Positions 12,886-18,375 of a stretch of 18,375 bases of DNA are shown here, piece after piece. This DNA comes from Geobacter sp. (lineage in GTDB: Bacteria > Desulfobacterota > Desulfuromonadia > Geobacterales > Geobacteraceae): NCBI GenBank assembly GCA_003499925.1, contig DNRQ01000224.1:1-18375 (forward strand), given 5' to 3'. A program made the position numbers and the translations under genes. The notes under the pieces are model-generated. The model did no database searches and was not told where the DNA came from. It was given only the letters and a program-made list of their open reading frames with translations. Position 1 is the stretch's first letter. Each line of letters begins with the position of its first letter.

Positions 12886-14136
12886 ATGATACGTTTTTCT
12901 CACCCAATGCATCTCTTGACAGTCCTGGCTCTTTTGGCCATGACAGCGTGCTGTCCCGCCGGGAAGCAGTTCATGGGTGACCCGCAGAATCCCTATCCGC
13001 CTGTTTCTGCGCCCAAGGTGGGCGATATCGTCCACCTGCCGACCGGCGTCGCGGTAAGCCTCGCGCAGATGCTGGAGATGGCCGGTGACGCGCGCGTGGT
13101 CTATATCGGCGAGACCCACGACAACCCCGCGTCGCACCTGCTGGAGCTGCAAACCCTCCAGGGGCTTGAGAAACGCCACCCGGGCAAGGTGGCGCTCGGC
13201 ATGGAGATGTTCACCCGCTCGCAGCAGCCGGTTCTGGACCGCTGGGTCGCAGGCGAACTGGAGGAAAAGGCCTTCATCAAGGAGTCGCGCTGGTTCGACA
13301 ACTGGAAGATGGACTTCGACTACTACCGCGAACTGCTGATCTTCGCCCGCGACCGGCACATCCCGATCATCGCCCTGAACGCGGACAAGAGCCTGGTGCA
13401 GGCGCTGCGCAGCAAGCCGCTGGATGAGCTGAGCGCCGAGGAAAAGGCCCAGATGCCTGAAATGGACATGAACGACCCTTATCAGCGCGGCATGGCTGAG
13501 GGGATCTTCGGCGGCCACGGCCACGGCAAGATGCATATCGAAAGCTTTCTGCGCGTCCAGACGCTCTGGGACGAGATGATGGCCGAATCGGCGGCACGCT
13601 ACCTGGCAAGCCCCGCCGGAGCGGAGCGGCACCTGCTGGTGATCGCCGGCGGCAACCATGTAAGCTACGGCTTCGGCATCCCGCGCCGTGTCTTTCGCCG
13701 CCTCCCCGCCTCGTACGTCATGATCGGCGGCAACGAAATCGAGGTGTCGCCCGAGAAACAGGGGCAGATGATGGACGTCGAGCTCCCCCATTTCCCCATG
13801 GTTCCCTTCGACTTCCTGGCCTTTCTGTCCTATAATGAAGCGCCGAAACAGGGGGTGCTCCTCGGCGTCATGTTCGAGCCGGCCCCGGCCGGACGCGGCC
13901 TGCTGGTCAAAAACGTCATCCCCGGCTCCAATGCCGACCGGGCCGGCGTGAAGCAGGACGACCTGCTGCTCACCCTGGACGGCGAGTCGCTGTCGGATAG
14001 CTTCGACCTGGTCTATGCCGTGAAGAAGAAGCGCGTGGGCGACCGGAGCACGCTGCAGGTCGAACGGCAGGGAACTGCGCTGACGCTGGAGGTGCTCTAC
14101 CAGGCGGACGAGCCGGATCCGCACGGCAAGCCGTAG
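12886..14136 (+). CDS. ChaN-family (Tiki-like) lipoprotein with C-terminal PDZ domain
   Basis: The 416-residue protein has a lipoprotein signal (hydrophobic 9-19, lipobox-like MTAC with C22), so it should be membrane-anchored outside the cytoplasm. The ChaN domain (about 60-290) shows GETHDN (75-80), GMEMF (105-109) and AGGNH (254-258). These are the conserved acidic and histidine positions of the ChaN/EreA/Tiki fold, where haem binding or metalloprotease activity is reported for some members. A linker leads to a PDZ domain (about 323-405, RGLLVKNVIPGSNADRAGVKQDD) that should bind peptide C-termini. The frame extends to a TTG at 12871, but ATG 12886 has GGAGG four bases upstream. glgC starts 72 bases downstream. 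The molecular function is open. Confidence 0.9.
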   Translation: MIRFSHPMHLLTVLALLAMTACCPAGKQFMGDPQNPYPPVSAPKVGDIVHLPTGVAVSLAQMLEMAGDARVVYIGETHDNPASHLLELQTLQGLEKRHPGKVALGMEMFTRSQQPVLDRWVAGELEEKAFIKESRWFDNWKMDFDYYRELLIFARDRHIPIIALNADKSLVQALRSKPLDELSAEEKAQMPEMDMNDPYQRGMAEGIFGGHGHGKMHIESFLRVQTLWDEMMAESAARYLASPAGAERHLLVIAGGNHVSYGFGIPRRVFRRLPASYVMIGGNEIEVSPEKQGQMMDVELPHFPMVPFDFLAFLSYNEAPKQGVLLGVMFEPAPAGRGLLVKNVIPGSNADRAGVKQDDLLLTLDGESLSDSFDLVYAVKKKRVGDRSTLQVERQGTALTLEVLYQADEPDPHGKP

Positions 14137-14171
14137 CCCTTTTCCCGCGGCGACTTTAATTTGAACAATCA

Positions 14172-14188
14172 CGCTTCCGGCGGAAGCG
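14172..14188 (+). other. hairpin in the glgC leader
   Basis: CGCTTCC-GGC-GGAAGCG is a perfect 7-bp stem with a 3-base loop, ending about eight bases before the GGGAG of glgC. No T-run follows, so it is not a standard terminator of the preceding gene. It may stabilise RNA between the two genes. Confidence 0.4.
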
Positions 14189-14208
14189 CAGAATAAGGGA
14201 GATCAAGC

Positions 14209-15450
14209 ATGCATGCGATGAGCAACGTGGGAAACACCATAGCGATGGTTCTGGCTGGAGGAAAGGGGGAGCGCCTTAGCCCGCTCACCATAAGAAGGGC
14301 GAAGCCTAGCGTCATGTTCGGCGGCAAATACAAGATCATCGACTTCGTGCTGAGCAACCTGTTCAATTCCGGCATCAAGAAAGTCTACATTCTCACCCAG
14401 TACCGGGCCTACTCGCTGAACAAGCATATCCGCGAGTCGTGGGGCAAATGGACCGGCCTGGGCGAATTCTACGTCGCCATCTCCCCCGAGACCAGCAGCG
14501 AAAGCGAGGAATGGTTCAAGGGGACCGCCGACGCCATCCTGCAGTACCTGAGATTCGTGGAATCGTCCGATGCCGATTACGTGGCGATATTCGGGGGCGA
14601 TCACATCTACAAGATGGATGTCAGCCAGATGATCGATTATCACCGCAGGAACCGCGCCGACCTCACCCTGGCGGCGCTCGAGGTGTCGCCCGAGGACGCC
14701 AAGCGTTTCGGGATCTTCTCCGTGGACGACGACTACCGCGTTACCGCCTTCGCCGAGAAGCCGCTGGAGCCGGAAACCATTCCGGGCAGAAAGACCTGCT
14801 TCGCCTCCATGGGGAACTACATCTTCTCCACCAAGAAGCTGATCGAGGTGCTGCAGGAGGGAAAGAAGAGATACGAGGATCTCGACTTCGGCAAGCATGT
14901 GATACCGATGATGCTGGAAAACCGCGACAAGGTTTTTGCCTACAATTTCAACGACAACCTGATACCCGGCATGAAGGCGGAGGAGAGAGGGTACTGGAAG
15001 GATGTCGGCACCCTGGAATCGTACTACGAGGCGAACATGGACCTCATCAACGTGTCGCCGCAGCTCAACCTGTACAACTACAAGTGGCCCATCCTCACCA
15101 ACCAGGGGAATCTGCCGCCGGCCAAGACCGTGTTCGACGAGGAAGGGAGGCGCGGCCTCAACATCGACTCCTATGTCTGCGCCGGTTGCGTAACCAGCGG
15201 CGGGACGGTAAGAAGGACCATCCTCGGGCCGCGCTGCAAGGTGAACAGCTACAGCCTGGTGGAAGACTCCATCCTCTTCGAAAACGTCTCGGTCGGCAGG
15301 AACGCCAAGATCAGGAAGGCGATCATCGACAAGAACATCGTCATTCCGGACGGCGCGGAAATCGGCTACGACCATGACCAGGACAGGCTCAACGGCTACC
15401 GGGTCACCGAATCGGGGATCGTCGTGGTCTCCACCGCAGAGCTCAAGTGA
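14209..15450 (+). CDS. glgC: glucose-1-phosphate adenylyltransferase (ADP-glucose pyrophosphorylase)
   Basis: This enzyme makes ADP-glucose from ATP and glucose-1-phosphate, the committed step of glycogen synthesis. The 413-residue product has the nucleotidyltransferase loop VLAGGKGERLSPLT (14-27), WFKGTADA (102-109), GGDHIYKMD (129-137), EKP (183-185) and GYWKDVGT (261-268), all family hallmarks. A C-terminal beta-helix region follows (about 300-400). GGAG lies seven bases before ATG 14209; an alternative ATG is three codons downstream. The other glg genes are not adjacent. Allosteric regulation by glycolytic metabolites is usual in the family but cannot be read here. Confidence 0.97.
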   Translation: MHAMSNVGNTIAMVLAGGKGERLSPLTIRRAKPSVMFGGKYKIIDFVLSNLFNSGIKKVYILTQYRAYSLNKHIRESWGKWTGLGEFYVAISPETSSESEEWFKGTADAILQYLRFVESSDADYVAIFGGDHIYKMDVSQMIDYHRRNRADLTLAALEVSPEDAKRFGIFSVDDDYRVTAFAEKPLEPETIPGRKTCFASMGNYIFSTKKLIEVLQEGKKRYEDLDFGKHVIPMMLENRDKVFAYNFNDNLIPGMKAEERGYWKDVGTLESYYEANMDLINVSPQLNLYNYKWPILTNQGNLPPAKTVFDEEGRRGLNIDSYVCAGCVTSGGTVRRTILGPRCKVNSYSLVEDSILFENVSVGRNAKIRKAIIDKNIVIPDGAEIGYDHDQDRLNGYRVTESGIVVVSTAELK

Positions 15451-15483
15451 TTAAGAAGGCTGCCTGCCGCAAGAGGAGACCCC

Positions 15484-15978
15484 ATGACAACTGCATCGAC
15501 CGGACCGCACCAGTTCAGCATGGAGGGGTGGATCAGCCCGGCCCCTTTCGAAAAGTTGCTCAACATGACGATAGTCGAGGCCGCCGAGGGGCGGGCCACG
15601 CTGACCATGCCGTTTCTGGTCCAATACGCCCAGGGCGCCGGACTGATGCACGGCGGCGCGCTGGTGAGCCTGGCGGACACCTCCGTGGTGATGGCGATCA
15701 AGAGCCTGCTCCCGCCGGGATCGCATTTCGCGACCATCCGCCTGGAGACCAAATTCCTGCATCCGGTCAAGAAGGGAGTGGTGACCGCCAAGGCGGCGCT
15801 CCTTTCCAGGGTCGACAGGATCATCGAGGGGCAGGCAACGCTTTACGATGAGGAAAACAGGGCGGTGATGGAATTCGCCTCTACCTTTAAAATCGCCCGC
15901 GATACCGTGATCGAGGGGATCACCTACCCCGACGGCTCCGCAGTCCCGGGGGAGCAGAAGTACACAAAGCCAGAGTAG
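15484..15978 (+). CDS. PaaI-type hotdog-fold thioesterase
   Basis: A 164-residue protein with one hotdog domain. The segment GLMHGGALVSLADTSVVMAI is the classic PaaI/YbgC-like element; H56-G57-G58 and D65 are the positions expected in the active site. It would hydrolyse an acyl- or aryl-CoA thioester; the substrate is unknown. GAGGAG lies five bases before ATG 15484. The gap from glgC is 33 bases with no terminator, so the two are probably cotranscribed, although no metabolic link is evident. Confidence 0.9.
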   Translation: MTTASTGPHQFSMEGWISPAPFEKLLNMTIVEAAEGRATLTMPFLVQYAQGAGLMHGGALVSLADTSVVMAIKSLLPPGSHFATIRLETKFLHPVKKGVVTAKAALLSRVDRIIEGQATLYDEENRAVMEFASTFKIARDTVIEGITYPDGSAVPGEQKYTKPE

Positions 15979-16033
15979 CGAGGACTCGGCAGAAAAATCA
16001 AAAAATCCAGCAGAGAAAGGTGGTCCTGCAGTA

Positions 16034-16064
16034 GCCGGCGCGATCGCTGTCGGAGGTCGCCGGT
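16034..16064 (+). other. hairpin between the thioesterase and kinase genes
   Basis: GCCGGCG (16034-16040) can pair with CGCCGGT (16058-16064) around a 17-base loop. The sequence after it is not T-rich, so it is at most a weak rho-independent terminator. The 225-base gap otherwise shows no gene. Confidence 0.3.
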
Positions 16065-16203
16065 TTGAACCTAACCAGTTAAAACGCATTCATTTTTCAC
16101 CCGGACAGGGGCGACTACGCTTGACTGCAAAGCTGCCGCCATGGCATGCTGTTTACATTTCTCTCGGAGTATTGCAGCTGCTGTTACGCAACGGGAGCAC
16201 TAG

Positions 16204-18363
16204 ATGCGGACTGTCTCAAAAATAGGCCGGGAAGTCCAAAGCATAGTCGTCGTGTACGCCCTGTTCGGGAGTGCCTGGATCTACCTCTCGGATTCCTTTT
16301 TGTCCCTGCTGATCAGTGATCCCGCCACCAGAGCCCACATCGAGGTTTTCAAGGGGCTCTTCTTCATCATATTCACCTCCGCCCTGCTCTTCCAGTTGAT
16401 CGGGCGCTTCGCCCGGCGCAATTCGGAAACCATCCGGCAGCTCGCCGAGAGCGAGGCCCGCTTCCAGGCCATCTACCACAACGTAAATGACGCCCTCTTT
16501 ATCCAGGATCCAACCACGGGCCATATCGTGGACGTGAACCGCACCATGTGCAGCATGTTCGGCTATACCTCCGGCGAAGCGCTACAACTGCAGGTGCAGG
16601 AATTGAGCACCGGCCTGCCTCCCTACACCGACTCAGAGGCGCGGCTCCGGCTTGACCTTGCCGCTCGCGGCATACCCCAGATGTTCGAGTGGCACAGCAA
16701 AAAAAAGGACGGCACCGTCTTCTGGACCGAAGTGAACATGCGCAGCGCCGTCATAAACGGCACCGAGCGCATCATCGTCATGGTGCGGGACATCGTTGCC
16801 CGGAAGGAGGCGGAGGAGGCCCTGCGGCAGAACGAAGAAATCCTGAAGGTCCTGATGGAGGAGATGCCGGCGGGAGTCGGCTGGTCCGACGAAGCGGGAA
16901 TGATACAGTACCTGAACGAATTTCTGAAGGGGTGTCTCCTCGACTGGTTCGGCTGCACTCCCGCAGAGGTGCCGACCTTGGACGACCTGATGCTGTGTGC
17001 CCTGCCCGCCCCGGCGTACCGCGCCAAGATCCAGGAGAGCTGGAAGGGGGCCATTGCCGAGGCCAGGGCAAACGGCGGGCCGATACCGCCAATAGAGGCG
17101 AAGTTCACGTGCCGGGACGGCTCGGTCAAGCATGTCTTTCTCAACACCCGACTGGTGTACAACCGGATCCTCTTCATCTTTACCGACATCACCAAGTGGG
17201 AATCGATGCAAAGCGAGATCCTCAAGGCGCAGAAGCTGGAATCACTGGGGGTCCTGGCCGGGGGGATCGCCCACGACTTCAACAACATACTCACCGGCAT
17301 CCTGGGAAACATCTCCTTTGCCGACCTGCTGCTCGACGGCTCGCACCAGGCCCACAGGCCGCTGAAACAGGCGGAGCAGGCGTCGATACGGGCCGCGGAA
17401 CTGGCGCACCAACTGCTGACTTTTGCCAAAGGCGGACAACCGGTAAAGAAGATGGTTTCGGTGGCGGAGCTGGTACAGGAGTCGCTCTCGCTCACTTTGC
17501 ACGGCTCAAATGTACGGAGCGTGGTCGACATCCCGGCAACACTGTATGCCATAGAGGCGGACGAAGGGCAGATGAATCAGGCCTTCAACAACGTGATCAT
17601 CAACGCCCTTCAGGCGATGCCGGACGGTGGCACGCTCAGCATCAAGGGGGAGAACGTCACGCTCGGCGACCACAATGGCGCCTCGCTTGCTGCGGGGGAT
17701 TACGTCAGGCTCTCCTTTTCCGACCAGGGCGCGGGCATCGCGCCCGAAGACCAGCAGAGGATATTCGATCCATATTTCACCACCAAGGCCGGCGGGACCG
17801 GTCTCGGGCTGGCTTCGGTACACTCCATAGTCAGCAGGCATAACGGCAAGATCGAGGTAGATTCCACATTAGGAAAGGGGACCACCTTCACCTTCTATCT
17901 CCCCTCGACGCAAGAGGCGTCCCCCGAACCCGAATCTCCCCCTGTCCCGCGGCTCTGCATCCTGAACCGGGGGGAAGGCGCCATACTGGTCATGGACGAT
18001 GAAGAAAGCATCCGGTCTCTCACCACCAACATCCTGGAATTCCTGGGCTACACAGTCGGCACCTGCAGCACCGGGGAGGAGGCGGTCAGGTTGTACAAGG
18101 AGGCGGTGGAGGCGGGCACTCCGTTTCTGGCGGCCATCATGGACCTCACGGTACCGACCGGCATGGGGGGCAAAGAGGCCGCGAAACAGATCCTGGCCTA
18201 CGACCCGTACGCGCGGCTGATCGTCTCCAGCGGATACTCCAACGATCCCGTGATGGCGCGCCATGCCGAGTACGGCTTCTGTGCCGCCGTGGTCAAGCCG
18301 TATCGTGCCGTGGAATTGCAGGAGGCGCTGGAAAGAAGCAGGGGCTTGTCAGCTAGGGGCTAG
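16204..18363 (+). CDS. membrane-bound PAS-PAS hybrid histidine kinase with C-terminal receiver
   Basis: The 719-residue protein has two TM helices (about 12-37 and 48-67) with a short extracytoplasmic loop. PAS 1 spans about 80-205 and PAS 2 about 210-335. The HisKA domain follows, with phospho-acceptor H357 in LAGGIAHDFNN. The ATPase domain has an N box around 459-470 (QAFNNVIINALQ), DQGAGI (507-512) and GGTGLGLA (530-537). A receiver domain (about 593-715) has D598/D599, phospho-acceptor D647 in AIMDLTV, and K698 in VVKPY. It should autophosphorylate on H357 and pass phosphate to D647. An output domain is absent, so a phosphotransfer or response-regulator partner elsewhere is likely. GGGAG lies six bases before ATG 16204. 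Its TAG lies inside the CTAGGGG repeat. Confidence 0.95.
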   Translation: MRTVSKIGREVQSIVVVYALFGSAWIYLSDSFLSLLISDPATRAHIEVFKGLFFIIFTSALLFQLIGRFARRNSETIRQLAESEARFQAIYHNVNDALFIQDPTTGHIVDVNRTMCSMFGYTSGEALQLQVQELSTGLPPYTDSEARLRLDLAARGIPQMFEWHSKKKDGTVFWTEVNMRSAVINGTERIIVMVRDIVARKEAEEALRQNEEILKVLMEEMPAGVGWSDEAGMIQYLNEFLKGCLLDWFGCTPAEVPTLDDLMLCALPAPAYRAKIQESWKGAIAEARANGGPIPPIEAKFTCRDGSVKHVFLNTRLVYNRILFIFTDITKWESMQSEILKAQKLESLGVLAGGIAHDFNNILTGILGNISFADLLLDGSHQAHRPLKQAEQASIRAAELAHQLLTFAKGGQPVKKMVSVAELVQESLSLTLHGSNVRSVVDIPATLYAIEADEGQMNQAFNNVIINALQAMPDGGTLSIKGENVTLGDHNGASLAAGDYVRLSFSDQGAGIAPEDQQRIFDPYFTTKAGGTGLGLASVHSIVSRHNGKIEVDSTLGKGTTFTFYLPSTQEASPEPESPPVPRLCILNRGEGAILVMDDEESIRSLTTNILEFLGYTVGTCSTGEEAVRLYKEAVEAGTPFLAAIMDLTVPTGMGGKEAAKQILAYDPYARLIVSSGYSNDPVMARHAEYGFCAAVVKPYRAVELQEALERSRGLSARG

Positions 18364-18375
18364 GGGCTAGGGGCT
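18353..18375 (+). repeat. CTAGGGG heptamer tandem repeat at the kinase stop codon
   Basis: Three perfect copies of CTAGGGG (18353-18359, 18360-18366, 18367-18373) and the start of a fourth are cut by the window end. The kinase stop codon TAG (18361-18363) is supplied by the second copy. Confidence 0.85.

Noticed and set aside
12847..14172. 441-codon open frame on the minus strand opposite the ChaN-PDZ gene
   Set aside because: Antisense shadow in high-GC DNA: the plus strand has a signal sequence, family motifs and a ribosome binding site, while the minus reading has no recognisable motifs.
14203..15375. 390-codon open frame on the minus strand opposite glgC
   Set aside because: Shadow of a fully recognisable glgC; no independent evidence for a product.
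16051..16075. GGTTTGAACC sequence resembling a tRNA T loop
   Set aside because: Flanking bases do not form a T stem, and no acceptor, D or anticodon arm can be built around it.
16121..16150. TTGACT/CATGCT pair considered as a kinase promoter
   Set aside because: The -10 hexamer matches only half of the consensus at 18-base spacing; too weak to annotate.

Overview
The window looks like a chromosomal segment of a Geobacterales (Geobacter/Geomonas/Citrifermentans-like) bacterium. The reasons are the GEMM-I riboswitch variant at 1613-1696, the gene order leuB-asd-truA-rplM-rpsI-argC, G/C-rich hairpin repeats between genes, and a two-TM/PAS/PAS/kinase/receiver protein typical of that group. This assignment is inference from sequence reading, not from a search.

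Layout. Positions 1-351 (minus) hold a tRNA cluster, Thr(TGT)-Tyr(GTA)-Gly(TCC), with the Gly gene cut by the window start and a good sigma70 promoter at 416-444. The order matches the tRNA block that precedes tuf in many bacteria. Positions 652-1762 (minus) are a riboswitch-controlled unit: promoter, GEMM-I cyclic-dinucleotide aptamer (probably the 3',3'-cGAMP-preferring subtype), an overlapping intrinsic terminator, two leader hairpins, then an uncharacterised two-TM protein. A gene-poor stretch (1763-2232) follows.

Positions 2233-11761 are all on the minus strand. In transcription order they are leuB (strong promoter), a TIGR02574-type antitoxin and a ParE/RelE-type toxin, an E. coli-type aspartate-semialdehyde dehydrogenase (asd), a terminator or attenuator, a second ASADH of the other subfamily, truA, rplM-rpsI with their own promoter, argC, and a YgiQ-family radical SAM protein. 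This is an amino-acid biosynthesis and ribosome/tRNA housekeeping block. It is punctuated by three repeat regions (4099-4265, 5512-5600, 7455-7652).

Around 11.7-12.9 kb the orientation changes. An orphan MlaC/Ttg2D-like periplasmic protein (minus) is divergent from a plus-strand series: a ChaN-PDZ lipoprotein, glgC (ADP-glucose pyrophosphorylase), a PaaI-like hotdog thioesterase, and a membrane-bound hybrid histidine kinase. The kinase stop codon lies inside a short CTAGGGG tandem repeat at the right edge.

The most interesting element is the riboswitch and the membrane protein it controls. Also worth attention are the toxin-antitoxin pair wedged between biosynthetic genes, the pair of divergent ASADH genes, and the REPIN-like and G/C hairpin repeats.
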